A DNA stretch of 64,000 nucleotides, taken from Pyrenophora tritici-repentis. Its lineage: Eukaryota > Ascomycota > Dothideomycetes > Pleosporales > Pleosporaceae. Position 1 is the first letter of the stretch. Every line of letters begins with the position of its first letter. Below, piece after piece: positions 24,543-36,694 of this stretch. The DNA lies in the NCBI RefSeq assembly GCF_003171515.1, contig NC_089390.1, positions 9,490,274 to 9,554,273 on the forward strand, read 5' to 3'. The notes under the pieces are model-generated. The model was not told the origin of the DNA and made no database searches. It saw nothing but the letters and a program-made list of their open reading frames with translations. The position numbers were made by a program, and so were the translations under genes.

Positions 24543-26168
24543 AGACAAGCAGAATACCCATAGTGACACTCTTTAGACCAATTGAGTTTCTCGAACCTAG
24601 AATCTCGGTCCCGACCACACCCGCTTTCCGAAAGTGAGGCGACATGTGCATGCAAGCTCGGCCTCCGTCAACATCACATTTGCGATGCTGTCCAGTCATC
24701 AATCATTTGACCATTCCCCACGCCGACTTCTCAATACGGTGTTATCGAGCGATCATCAGCGTCTGCTCCACCTCGTAGTTGTGTTCTGGTGACGCTGGTG
24801 ACCGTTGACGTACATCAACCCCGCAAACTGCATATGCTGTCCTGATAACCTGACCAGAAACACGATCCCAGGCAATTACGTAGGCGGAGCTCTCCGAATG
24901 CTTGCTTTGTCGTCTGCTATCAGAGAGCATTCTACGCATTTCCAACGCTGGTGGTCCCTTTGCGCTTGCCTGTTCTGAGGAGGTACAGCCGAGGTCAGCG
25001 TTCCATCCTCTTCACCCCACAGTTCTCACCCTGTATCGCGTTTACGCTCCACGCCTCGTCGCCAACTGCGGCTACATGCGGAGCTACGAGCTGTTGGTTA
25101 CAAGTACATGCCAATCGGATGCGGATCAACAGGCGCGTTGAGCCCCATCGGTCCGACACGACGCTAAGGTCACAAGACGTAGATAACAGTGAATGTTGAA
25201 GGCGAGCAGGTGGTCCACAGATAGACGCCGGTTCGGCCTACTCGAAGCATGGCCTCCGATTATTCCTAAAAGAGTATGGTGTCGTCTCTGGGCAGCGTCG
25301 GGATGGAGGTATATCAAGGACCCGATACCCCATCTTCGTCTTGGTCACAAAGGGACATTAGGCGTACAAGTGGCGCAAGTCAATCGTCAACCGTCAGTTG
25401 TCATCTTACACAAACATATCTTACCAGCCACTGCACCCCCACGACACGCATTCCACTGCAGCCGACCTCGCACGCAACCTTCACGATACGCAGCTCCTGC
25501 CGCTCGACATCAGCCAAGCATCGTACAGCCGTGTGCTGTCACTGGTCTTGTGACAGAACCGCCCAACGAGTAAAAAGCAAAGGGCAGACTTTGTGCCCGC
25601 CATAAAGCAACTTCCGCCTCTTTATACGCGTGACATCGATACCGCACTGCACACATTGTCGACGCAACAAGACCTCATCGGTCTGACATCTTGCCGTCAT
25701 CAAGACTGACCTCAGGGAGCTCACCTAGCCTCACCTATTGATGTCGGTTGATCGTCGTCAAGCCTTTACTTCTTTGCGATACCCTTCTCGAGTCGAAACC
25801 GTCTCGAGATCGCAACTTTCTAGAGTCCATACAGGAGATCTGAATCGTCCGGCCAAAACCTAAACACCAGCCAGCAAGCTAGAAAAGGTATACCATATGA
25901 CAGGCAATCGACGGTCACGGTCCTGCTCAGCCCAAGACCACCCATGTGCCACAGCCAGACTAATCACAATCTAGTAGTGTTGTTTGAACTGAAGGTCTCT
26001 GTCTAGATACACCACGGTTCAAGTGACTAACCAGCCCTTCGCCGACCCACATACCTAGCCCTACGGGGAACACCTCACGCTGGCGTATTCCACGACTGTT
26101 CCTATTATCAAACGAAGCGGAAGATCCCATCTGAATACTAGTAGAAGCTTACCATCGAAACCGCAATC
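24543..26168. other. intergenic, about 1.6 kb
   Basis: This holds the 3' flank of IPP isomerase and the promoter or 5' leader of the GNAT gene. Scattered short frames have no support. Confidence 0.5.
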
Positions 26169-27051
26169 ATGGCGAAAACCTTCTCTCCCGTTACGCCAGT
26201 CAGCTGTAATTTCACAGTCGAGTCAAAGTCATCCAATCTGAAGTCTAGTAGCATCCGGGTCAATGAAGTACCCGCTAGCTTCAGGATCCTAAAGCATAAG
26301 CCTGCTGCTACTGTGTTGCCTCCACTTACCGACGGCGTCCGCGTCGTTACGGCTGCGGAGTACAAGCAAGCGGCACTCTGCCTGGCAGAGGCTTTTGCCC
26401 AAGACGATGTTGTAATGTACTTTGTTGACGTGCCCGATCGTGAGCACTGGACTGCCGAGCAGAAATGGGCTCTGCATGTTGAGATACTCGAGTACATTAC
26501 ATATGCTCACATCCTCAAGGGACTGGTGACTACGGTCGGAGACTTTGAGGCTGTGGCGCTGTGGTGAGTAGGCATTTGTGGTGATGTTGAGTACTGGACT
26601 AATGTGCAACAGGATGCCACCCGGCCAGAACATGGATGACTACTTAACCATATTCCGCTCGGGTATGTGGCGCCTCAACTACCGCCTCTCCGCCGAAGGC
26701 AAGCGACGTTTCTTTGACGAATTCATGCCGCTCCTCCACGACACAATGCATACTACGCTCGGTGAGCGAGAGCTCGAGGCTTGGTACCTCGTCTACATTG
26801 GCACCAGGCCCAGTGGCCGTGGAAAGGGCCACGCTCGCAAGCTCATTGAACATGTGACCAAGGTCGCGGATCGTGAGGGCAGGCCATGCTACTTGGAGTC
26901 AAGTAATGCGGCCAACCCTCCGATCTACAGGAAGTTTGGGTTTGAGGTGACTAGGCAGATCAACCTGCAGAGAGGAGGCAGGAACATCCCGCTGGATATC
27001 ATGGTCAGAGAGCCAGCGGGTCTACGAGAGAAGAAGAAGGGCGGATTGTAA
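26169..27051 (+). CDS. GNAT-family N-acetyltransferase
   Basis: Exons 26169-26563 and 26613-27051 (49-bp intron) give 277 aa. The intron interrupts the codon for W in VALW/MPPGQNMDDY, a junction typical of a fungal GNAT subfamily. Acetyl-CoA-binding motif A is YIGTRPSGRGKGHARKLIEH, followed by the beta-strand region CYLESSNAANPPIYRKFGFE. The N-terminal 55 residues look unstructured. Members acetylate small amines or protein termini; no substrate can be assigned. It has no targeting signal and is probably cytosolic. Confidence 0.88.
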
Positions 27052-28016
27052 GGTGGAAGTATCGGCATGGTAGTGCAATGCTAGGGAAAGCACGAGTTCA
27101 ACACGTGTGCTTCGGAGGTGGATACAAATTGCTTTACTCGTCGTTGTGGCATCCTTCAACAGGACCAACGTAGCTATAGGTCTATGTTTTGTTTGTTAGA
27201 TGGTTGCTTTTTCACCATGAATGATAAGACGGTTGCATAGTTGGCAGCGGTGTCTATTGGCTTTGAGCTGATGCAGTGCATTGTAGACTAAGTGAAGAAG
27301 CTGGCGATAACCCAGGGTGGGACGGTCGAATTGGTGTTTCTCATACCAGTGTAAGCAAGTAGCGTTTCACGGCCGTGGGACAGCCTCATGAAGTCGTGTA
27401 GAATGAAACTGGAAGGCGGATAGGAACCAAGCACGCTGTCACGCGTCCATGGATGACGCGCATAGTCGTCGACTCTCAAACCTTAGCTCATCGTCGTTGC
27501 TGGAGGCGGAGGGTACAAGTAGCAGTACAGGCGTCAGGACAAATTACGGTGTCCTGAAACGTGCATTGCCGACACATTGGTTGCCCACTCTGCCCTGGCC
27601 GCCTTCTCTCTCTCCTGACCCGATTGACCCGCTTGACCTGACTTTCACCTTTTGTCGCTCGCTCGACCTTCTTCAGCGCGTTATCTCAGTTGCAGTGGGC
27701 TTATCGTATCACTACGCAAGTCTCGCCTCGTCATCGCAGCCCTGCTTCACCCGACGCCGCCTAATCGGTAGAAAAGTGGTGTCTCCCCACTTGCGCATCC
27801 GCTTCGCCAGTCTACGCGGTCCGCATCCCCAACGCTACCTAACGCACCCCGCAAGCCTCGTCCATAGGCGCGTCAAGGCCAACCAAAAAGTCATCGTGCA
27901 GCCTGCCAGCACATCTGCGCAAGACTCTGCTGAAGCCTGCCACCCTCTTTATCCTAACACCACCTGCCCTCGCCTCGCTCCCGACTCTGTCGTTTCTGTC
28001 TCCTTACTACTGTGCC
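27052..28016. other. intergenic, about 960 bp
   Basis: This holds the 3' flank of the GNAT gene and a C-rich, pyrimidine-biased leader ahead of the F-box-like gene. A plus-strand frame at 27449-28147 is a product of this C-rich composition and overlaps the real start. Confidence 0.5.
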
Positions 28017-29429
28017 ATGGTGACCCAACGCCGATACTCAGTCACGGGCCAGACTCCTCCGGACGATGCCGAAGCCATGAAGGCCCGCTCTCCGAAGTTG
28101 CAGCCTCTCGACACCAGCGTGCAAACTCCGCCGTGCGGCTACTGTGACGGCGGAGCGGACCAGTGTACCGCTGCTGAGGATAGCGGAGCGGAGCAGCGGA
28201 GAGGAAGGACCATGGGACAGACGGGTACCATTGTGCGCACGTCGAGCAAGCGATCCGCTACCCAGCTGCCTTCACCCAACTCACCCTCGCATCAGCTGCC
28301 GCCCAAGATTCCGCGATATAGACTAGAGCATAGTGAGCATGTGCATATGGACATGGACATGGACTCTGAATCAGACACGGATTCCGATGTCACAGACGTC
28401 TTGGGCGATGCCAGCGAGCCAGATGATCTCGGTTTCGAGAGTCAGGCAACATCCGTTCCCTCGACGCCTGAGTACTCGCTTGAGGGCAGCGTGCTAAGCC
28501 TGCCTGATGCTACGCGCTTGGAGGGCCTGCAGCTGTACGCGGAAGAACGACCGGATGACGAACACATGGATGACTACGCTCTTTCGCCCTCACACTCGAG
28601 GAACCACAGCCTCGATCGTCTCCATACCAACGGGTCGAGTGAGGTGCAGGTGGATTGGGCTGCACACATTGCCCTGCATCAAGCAAAGTCGGAAGCACTT
28701 CATATTGAAAACATCGAACCACCGTCCAGCGAACCACCATCCACCCAAGCCATCACCCCACCCCCGACCGACACCACCCATGCCCCCCTCACCTTTGTCA
28801 CCCTCCCACCCGAGATCCGCCATCAGATCTACCGCAACTGCGAAAACCTCGTCATCGACAAACCCCTCGTATACTGCATTTCCACCTTTGACGGCGAAAT
28901 GCAACACGCCCTCGCTTCTGTATCTCGCCTCGTCCGCTCCGAAGCCCTCGCCATATTCTACAGCTACAATCTCTGGGTCATAAAGGTCGAGTTCAAGATG
29001 ATGTACGAAGCCTTCCAAGACTGGATCATCCGACTTGGCGATGGTGCTGGTCTGCTGCGGCTGATTAGCTTCTCGGTTCGCGGTTCGCTGTTCAAGCCCA
29101 AGAGGAGCCATTCGCAAAGCGTGCTAGTACACGGACATCTTGTGCAGCTCAACCCTGGCGTGATTAACCCCGTAGCCGTATCACGAGAAGAGCTCTACTG
29201 TCCCCCTGATGGCGATGCTAGCTTCAAGATCGATCTCAGCGAAAAGTACGCCGGCGGCAAGGTACAACTTGTTAGGAACGACGGGACGAAAGAGGCGGGT
29301 GAAAAGGCTCGACTCTGCTTGAGCAAGATGGTTGAAAATCTCTGGGAGAAGAGAAGAGCAGGCACACTGAATGGTCAGGACTGGATTACAATGGTCGACA
29401 GCTTCATCACTTTCATCGGTGGGTGGTAA
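28017..29429 (+). CDS. F-box-like domain protein (470 aa)
   Basis: A single-exon frame runs from ATG 28017 (context TGCCATGGTG) to TAA 29429. The first 250 residues are disordered and acidic, with Ser/Pro runs and a Met/Asp/Ser cluster near residue 115. From about residue 258 the sequence TFVTLPPEIRHQIYRNC has the form of the degenerate F-box/DUF-type motif common in ascomycetes. It is followed by a globular region ending ITMVDSFITFIGGW. F-box proteins recruit substrates to SCF ubiquitin ligases, but many fungal relatives of this type are uncharacterised. An internal ATG at 28212 could be an alternative start. Long antisense frames at 28590-29117 are shadows. Confidence 0.8.
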   Translation: MVTQRRYSVTGQTPPDDAEAMKARSPKLQPLDTSVQTPPCGYCDGGADQCTAAEDSGAEQRRGRTMGQTGTIVRTSSKRSATQLPSPNSPSHQLPPKIPRYRLEHSEHVHMDMDMDSESDTDSDVTDVLGDASEPDDLGFESQATSVPSTPEYSLEGSVLSLPDATRLEGLQLYAEERPDDEHMDDYALSPSHSRNHSLDRLHTNGSSEVQVDWAAHIALHQAKSEALHIENIEPPSSEPPSTQAITPPPTDTTHAPLTFVTLPPEIRHQIYRNCENLVIDKPLVYCISTFDGEMQHALASVSRLVRSEALAIFYSYNLWVIKVEFKMMYEAFQDWIIRLGDGAGLLRLISFSVRGSLFKPKRSHSQSVLVHGHLVQLNPGVINPVAVSREELYCPPDGDASFKIDLSEKYAGGKVQLVRNDGTKEAGEKARLCLSKMVENLWEKRRAGTLNGQDWITMVDSFITFIGGW

Positions 29430-30020
29430 AATCTAAAATAGAGAAGTCTCCCTCCTCTCTCTCTCTATGTATTGTGTGGAAAAGGTTGAGATGAGCATAT
29501 GGGTTTTCGGTTTTTCTCTGTATTTCGCTTTTATCCTGCACGTATCCTTTTTTCGCATCGTTTGAGGTTCTAATATGACTCCACGGCGCTACTCTGGGAC
29601 GGGACGACGAGGAGAGGCTAGGCGGGCGAAATGGGGGTGCAGGGCAGGGCAGGTCAGGGCAGGTGAACTGTGCATATTTCTGGTATCATCTTATCTTATT
29701 TTTGGGGGGATGGGGCAAGGGGGGAGTATCTATCTACATATCATTTCTTTTTTTCTTTCATGTGTTGGGGCAGGCAAAAAAAGGGTTAATGAGACAGGTA
29801 GGTGGGCGGGTCAGACGGGTATGGTGGTCGATGATGCATGCATGTATAGGAGCTTATGGGTTTCTCGTTTAACGGGTAGTTTATTTCTATATGGTTAGTT
29901 ATTTAGTTATATTCCGTCCTATTTGGCAACTAATCAACTACATCATCATCATCATCATCATCATCATCAGATACAGTCTATAATGTATTCCTCCATCTAC
30001 TTGGCTATATATTCTACACA
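29430..30020. other. intergenic with (CAT)n microsatellite
   Basis: This is the 3' flank of the F-box-like gene. It contains G/T-rich simple sequence and a pure CAT microsatellite at 29941-29969. Confidence 0.6.
29941..29969. repeat. (CAT)n microsatellite
   Basis: Nearly ten uninterrupted CAT units, intergenic. Confidence 0.9.
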
Positions 30021-31935
30021 CTATCCATCCCTATTCTCCTTGTCTTTACAATCCTCGATTGCAAACTCCCATACTCTTCCATCGTGCATAAGGCTGACAA
30101 CCAGCGCATCTGTATTTGATTTCATCTTTTCAATATCTTCCGCAGCGGCCACAGTTCTCAGTTGATGGCCGGCTAGCAACAAAGGCAGAATCGACGACTT
30201 CCACGCAGGAACCCTACGCTTATCAACCAGCGTCTTACCGCACGTAATACATAACAAGACGACCGTCAAGGCTATTAAACCAAGCGGGAAACCTAACCAA
30301 ACCCAGTCGAACTTTGTGCACGTCGTCGTGCGCACAACCGTTCCTCTAACAAAGATGGGAGAAAGGTTGGTTCCTGGACTAAGGTCCGAGCCCTGTTTGT
30401 GCATCTCGCTAGTAACGACAGTCGCAAGAGATTGCATACTGCGATTGATACTCTGGAAGCTGCTGCGTCCTTTGTTTACCAAGGCTTTGATGTTGTCACG
30501 GGGAGCATACGAGAGTGTTGTAGTCGTTTGCGTTCGCCGTTGAATTCGATGGTTGTAGGGACTTTACAAGTGCCCATGGCATGGCGCTGACTATGAAGGC
30601 GTCTAGACCCATTGCATAGAAGACACGGGAAGTGCTATATGTGCAGTCTATTGGGACGGTTGTATTAACGTTGTTGTTGTTGTTGTTGTTGGGGGTGGGG
30701 GGGGGGGGGTGTGTAGGTGTAGGTAATCGGGAAAGTCGTTATGGCTTTGTCCTGGTGGGTGTTTTATTGGGGTTTCTTTTACGATTATTTCGGTGAAGAT
30801 GGTGTCGCTGATGGAGCCGTGGTAGTTAGTCGTGCACGCAGGGGTAGAAGGTGCATGTTGTCGCCACGGCGTTTAGCATGTTCATGATTGGAAACGTCCG
30901 ATTGGCGTCGCGGAATGGACACCGCTGTAGTCCCTAAGAGTGAGGACCAGGGTCTAATGGCTCGCAACCATCATTCGTAAAGGCAACGATGCTAACGTTC
31001 AGTATCGAAGCGGCAAATATATCATCAAATGAACTGTCCAGAGCCTTTTAAGAGTGATTCGTTTAGAGAAAATGTACTCGTATCCTTCTAGATACTGCTG
31101 CCGCCAGAGACGGATATGATAGTTCCTGGGAAGGATACATTTGGTCTTCCATGACCGCCTGGTAACCAGATCCACTAAGTATTATCGATCAACTGTTCCA
31201 TTTTCCGACCGGGCTTCCAGCTCTAACTTACCTCGCCTAACCAATCAGATGTATCCACACATTTCTCGCACAGTCCGACAGAAGAATAATGTGCCACCGC
31301 TGTGCGAAGGAAACATGCAGTTGCCGGTACTGCAGCTGGGCGTGATATTAGATTGTGGGGGATAGTGGGTGTTGGAGGATTGAACTGAGGTTGTATTGTC
31401 TGAGTCTACAAACTGTATATGTAGGTGGGTGACCGTCAACAGCGCTAGTCCTAGATAGGCATCGGTCCATTACAAAGGTAAGTTGCGACTACAGGAGCAG
31501 AGCAGGAGAGACCCCAAACGGTGACATAGATCGAGTCGTGCTCGGATTCACAAGTCCATCCAAGATGGCAACCTTTGCGTCCAAATCCCAATCCCAGTTG
31601 TCTGAATCGATCCGAGTGAGATTCATTATATGCATCCACTGGGAAACTCTAATGGATGCTTCTGCTTCCCCTAGAGGTCGCTCACATGATACAGACTTGA
31701 CGGCTTGTTGCGAGAAAGGCCCGAGTCTAACTGACAGTAGAATAACTATGCAGCCTATAAGTGCCGCATCACTACCTGTGTGTTAGACCATGTAGCGTTT
31801 AACCCCTTGGTTATGGTACCGTAGGATACGTACACCGACCTCGTTCGAAAGAAGAGCAGTAGTGAGCCCCAGGGTCCTCGAGCAGCTGTATGCGCGTCGC
31901 CGTATCCCTAGAAGAGCTGGTCATCATATGATGAA
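30021..31935 (-). pseudogene. degenerate DUF3176-type fungal membrane protein
   Basis: Reading the minus strand, pieces of this family occur in the right order but in shifting frames. RGPWGSLLLFFRTRSV leads by a good intron (31772-31833) into DAALIGCIVILLSVRLGPFS. QQAVKSVSCERPLGEAEASI and DLDAKVAILDGLVNPS follow, then PSCSTGNCMFPSHSG, and then, in another frame, GLCEKCVDTSDWLGE and LPGGHGRPNVSFPGTII. SFDDIFAASILNVSIVAFTN comes next in a further frame. The C-terminal membrane segment and its tail (WVWLGFPLGLIALTVVLLC, then PAWKSSILPLLLAGH) come last. A TAG at 31908-31910 precedes the GPWG motif, and further stops and at least three frame breaks lie between blocks. Intact relatives have N- and C-terminal membrane helices around a large extracellular Cys-containing region and unknown function. 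The family name is from memory of these motifs. Confidence 0.75.
30670..30709. repeat. (GTT)n followed by a G-run
   Basis: Seven GTT units run into nineteen bases that are all G except one T (30691-30709). It lies inside the DUF3176-type relic, could form a G-quadruplex, and is a likely site of length change. Confidence 0.8.
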
Positions 31936-34923
31936 AGCTAGCAAGTAAACAATATCTAGATAGTCTTTATCTATGCGTCTTTTAGGACTATTTCTCCATC
32001 TATGATAAACCGGCCAGGAAGGCTGCAACAAAATTTCAACTGATAATCATCTGGCCCCACTTCCTACTACATGTCAAGGCGTTTATAATGAATAACTCGC
32101 CCTACTCGGTGTACTTGATTGATTTGGGGTCCTCCATGTCTGCATATGATTGGACAACGACAGGTAGATTCATGCATCTAGTGGCGGTGCAACATATTTA
32201 TCGTATCAAAAGTAGCGTCGGTCCGGTCTATTGGTGTTTCCGCAGAAGCAGACGAGGCAGAGAAGCCGAATTGCTTATCAGCCCCTGAACTCGCTTCACG
32301 GGCATGTTGGGGTTTGAGGGGGCTGATGGTGAGTGTGGGGGTTTCTTTCTCTGGTTCTGGTTCTGGGTTACCTGGATGGTTTACACGTGTAGTACGCATC
32401 TGCCTACGCGACCACGCCGAAATTCCCCTATACATCTTACTAACCTTTCCACACCAGCTCTCTCAACAACCCTATACTTCCCCACTGTCTGGCGAACCAT
32501 CTACGTTACGGGCCGCGAGATGATCGGAGACCTACTCAGTGAAAAACCTCAACTTTCACACCTCACCTGCCCTTTATCGATTCCTCGCATCAGTACTTAA
32601 TACACAAAAAAGGGGGTGAATCTAGACCACAACCGCCAGACGCCGTTGTCTGTCTTTCCAAATAGCGGCGGGTATCGCTATTGAACTAGGTGGTTTAGTG
32701 CTGGTGGGTGTTTCTGCGACGACGGTTGGAATGTTAATTTGAGGCGTGCATGGCGCGAGACGGGAGTTGGGGGAGGTTTAATATAGACGCGGGGGTGGTT
32801 TCTGTGGCCACGTACGAGGGTGAGGGCGAATGAGGCGAGGAAGGGGAAGGGGAAGATAGGGGCGGGCCGGTCCAGGCCAGATGTAAGCGTGTTTAGTTGG
32901 GAGAAGGTGCGAGGAGTTTTGTGTATAGGGGACGGTGGTGTAGTAAGCGACTCAGCGCTGTGTGCTGACTAACTTACCAACCCCCAATGCCAGTTTTCTT
33001 CATCGCTCACGATGAATAGAGTGCTGTGTTGTTGTGTCCATGACATAAGCGGACGCATGTACATCATCTTGTCTGGGCTGGGCATAGAGCATGTCTTACG
33101 TCAGAGTCGAGACCCTTTTTCCTCTGCAAGTGTGCAAGCTTCTTTTCTTCCGACTTTACTCGGCTGACTTGCTTATCTCCAACAACGGGCCACCGAGGAA
33201 GAAAAAGTCTTCAAAGAAGAGCTGGTGATGTCGTCATTCGCATCTTGGAGAGGAGGGGTGTGCAAAACTTGTACGGTATAGTTGCATCTGTTTGGCTGAC
33301 CGGTAGGTACGTAGATATGCTTGTGTGTATGTGCATGTCGGAGTTGTGTAGGTAGCCCCTCGCACCGGTGCCGGTATTACACCCGACACGGCGAACATGG
33401 CCTCCTTACCAAGCTTTTCCTTCCGTCTCACTCATTGCGCAATCCGCATATCACACGTCTCTAGCACCCCATTTGCTCCACCACGGGGCCAGGCAGCCGT
33501 CGCATCCGTAACGATTTTGGTGGCAGTGTGTGACGTTATTTTACGGCACTGACGGCAGTGTTTGTAGGCGTGATGCGATGCAGACGGGTATGCGGCTATC
33601 TGACGTGAATATCTACCCGAATCCGCTGCTTATTGTAGGGTTCACGTCACGCTGACTTGCATAAGCTTGATTGCACCATCTGACGATAGCTGTACCGACA
33701 TGTTGGTCGGGGTTCACTGCATCCAGAAGGGGCGGTGGCTGGGACAGACATGCAAACAAGTGTGTAGTGCTAGTATGTGTCAAACCTTGAACTTTGTTAG
33801 ATTGGACTATTGGAAGATTGGTGTTTGGTGGTGGTTGATGAAACGATGATTATGTTTCTAGACGCGCCGCTGTTGTTCGCTCGTGCTGGTTTCTGCTCGC
33901 TCGCTCAGGGTGGCTGTGCAGGTGCAGTGGAACGGCAGGCTGGGCAATACCAATACTAGAATTAAGCATCCCATTTGTTCCGGTCGTATCGGGCGGTCTG
34001 ACTTTGCGGCATGCAGGCACAGGGGTGTAGCCAGTTCAATGGACGGCTGAGAACCAAACACATTACTGAGGCATTTGGCGCGCGCTCACGGTTCCACTCA
34101 ATTTTTTCCTGCAAAAGACAAGACGACATGAATGACGACGACGTGCGCTATTGATAACTCGGGCGGGGTTTATGATGTGCGCGCATTGGGCATATGGAGG
34201 GGAATATTGGCGAAAAGCAGGCTTGGAGCTTGGGGGATCCATGACCCATGAGGCTGAGAGGCGTTGATGGCGTGCCTGGCCCACTAGGGTGTAGGTTGAG
34301 GCTAGCCCCGTAGCCGCTTATTCAATTATCGACACCGGTAGCTAGTAGGTAGAGTGCAGCCGCCCGGAAGAATACTTACTGCTTAGTCCAATTGTCGTCT
34401 ATCGGGCAAGGAGAAGAATAGCTGACGCGTTTCCCTTGTTGAGCACAAAACGCAACACGCAGAGCGCACTCGATACGAGACATGAGTTGATGAGAACAAG
34501 ATCAGAAATGGGGTAGGTGTGTTTCGGGATTAATGGCCTGGTGTCGCATCGTCGGACGCACAGCTCGTCGTGATGTCATGGCCGCACCAAACGAAGGCGC
34601 TTTCGGCCGCGTTGGCTGTGGATATTTGCAACTTGGCTCGGACCAGCGCCCGCCTTCGCCCATTTCGTGACGCACGCATGGCTCCATACCCTTTCTTGAC
34701 ATCTGGCTTAGTGTGGCCCTGTCCAACCATCATCGACGCGAGCTTGCAGGCCCGCTAAACCACCTTCCTTGTTCTCAACTCTCTTGTTTCCTATGATAAC
34801 CTCCGACGACTGCTTGCTTGCTTGCTTGCTTGCTCACTCTCGCTCTTGATTGCTAGTTCTTCCCTGCTGTTGTTGTTTTTCCCACTATCCACCCTGCTTT
34901 CCTTTGCAAGCACGCCCCCAAAC
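31936..34923. other. gene-poor region, about 3 kb
   Basis: This lies between the DUF3176-type relic and the GH79 gene. No frame has family similarity or sustained coding codon bias. Near its right end lies a (TGCT)n tract (34811-34833), followed by an in-frame upstream ATG of the GH79 gene (34822). Confidence 0.5.
34811..34833. repeat. (TGCT)n microsatellite
   Basis: Nearly six TGCT units lie in the leader of the GH79 gene and overlap the optional upstream start codon. Confidence 0.8.
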
Positions 34924-36694
34924 ATGGTGCACTCGTTATCAAGTCTAGCACTGCTCTCGTTACCCACCTTGCGCCTCGCCCTCGCCCAGTCCATCTCGTT
35001 ATCGCCAGGCACCACGGCTCCCAATGACGCCTCCGACTACATCAACCCCTCGTTTGCAGGTTTCGGCATCGAGCCCTCGAACCTGTTCTCGTTTACCGGG
35101 GCCGACACAATCAACCAGTTTTCCGTCCAGTTATTACAGAACCTCGCCGACTATGCCGGCGCCCCGCCGCATCTGCGCATTGGTGGAAACACGCAGGATT
35201 ACATGATTTTCAACAATACTAACCAGCAGTTTGCTTGGTTGAACAATAAAAACTCTCAAGCTCAGGGCGCAATTGCCGCGGATTCCATGATCATCGGGCC
35301 AAACTACTTTGCCGCCATTGACAGATTTCCAAAGGACTCGCCCATTACTTTTGGTCTCAACATGGCCTACATGGACAGTGACTACCAGGACGATATTATC
35401 AACATGGCACAGGGAGCCATCGACGGCCTGAAGAACACCAAGCTCTATTCGTTCGAGGTGGGCAATGAGCCAGATCTGTGGCTCCAGAACCAATTCCGCG
35501 CGGCGCCTTGGAACGGCCAGGTGTATACGAATCAATGGCTAGACCGCTGCAGCATTGTATATGAGAACGTTTTGAAGAATGCCGGTCTGCCGTCGTCGTT
35601 TTTCGAGGCTCCCGCTACTGCTTCCACCATCGGCACAACCTTTGAGATCAAGCAGCTCATCAGCGATGGCATCATGGACGGAAAGGACGGAAACAACTTC
35701 CTGGCTACATGGAACCAGCACGACTACTTTTACTGTACGTTTTACCCTTGATATTCCCATACCCGACTAACACGCCACAGTCATTGGAGTCACACCAACA
35801 CCGCTCACCCTCAACGACCTCATGGACCTCGACGCCACAAATACACAATTCGCATACTGGGAGAAGCAGGTTGGCATCGCTCTCGACACAAAACTCCCCT
35901 ATGTTTTACGAGAGATGAGTTCCGTCGGACCAATCGGTATGCCTGGCGTCAGCGACGTATTCGGTGCTTCTCTCTGGACCCTGAATTTCTTCCTCTATGC
36001 AGCATCGATCGGCATCTCGTCTGTGCAGATGCACATGACAGACAACTCAAACGCCAGTGCATGGCAGCCTATTCCCATGTACGGCCGCCAGACGTCCTTT
36101 GTGCGACCGCAGTACTATGCTCATGCTGCCGTTGCACAAATCATCGGCAACGGCAACGGAACAACACAAATCTCCACGCTCAAGACGAACAATGTCGGTG
36201 CTTCATACGACGGTCGCATTCGCTCATACGCGGCATACGCGAATGACAAGCTCCAATCAGTCACCCTTATCAACGCCAAGCAGGCAAACGCCTCGGTATC
36301 CAACAAGGGCAGCTTCACATTCAACCTCAACCTCGGTTCCGACAATGCAAACAAACAAGTCTTCGTTTCCTACCTCACAGCCGATGGCGCAGACTCGCAA
36401 ACGGGCGTTACCTGGAATGGAATGTCCTACGATGACGTCACAGGCATATCTTCAACTACGGAGAACACAGTCACAGTCGCCACAACTGATGGTTCCGGCA
36501 AGGTCGGTATCCCCGTTCGCGACTCACAGGCCGCGGTTGTCAACATTGGGTGGCAGCTAGGTGTCAACGCCGTCCTCAAGCCCGACGGCACGCAGTCGAA
36601 GAAAAGTAATGCTGCTTCGTCTTCCATCGGCGGTGCAAACTACGCCGTTGCAAGTGGTGTCCTGGCCATGTTGTGGACTTTGATCATGGCGTAA
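34924..36694 (+). CDS. secreted GH79-family glycoside hydrolase, probably GPI-anchored
   Basis: Exons 34924-35734 and 35781-36694 (46-bp intron) give 574 aa. A signal peptide (MVHSLSSLALLSLPTLRLAL, cleavage near ALAQS) precedes a TIM-barrel with HLRIGGNTQDYM and the acid/base motif FEVGNEPDLW, typical of GH79 (beta-glucuronidase/heparanase-like). The nucleophile Glu is probably in LPYVLREMSSVG. A C-terminal beta-domain follows. The end is Ser/Lys-rich, then small residues (NAASSSIGGA) and a hydrophobic tail (VASGVLAMLWTLIMA), as for GPI attachment to membrane or cell wall. Likely substrates are glucuronic-acid-bearing glycans such as arabinogalactan-protein side chains; this is inference. An in-frame ATG at 34822 would add 34 residues. 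Confidence 0.9.

Noticed and set aside
27449..28147. 232-codon plus frame ahead of the F-box-like gene
   Set aside because: Lies in a pyrimidine-rich leader, overlaps the real start in another frame, and has patternless composition.
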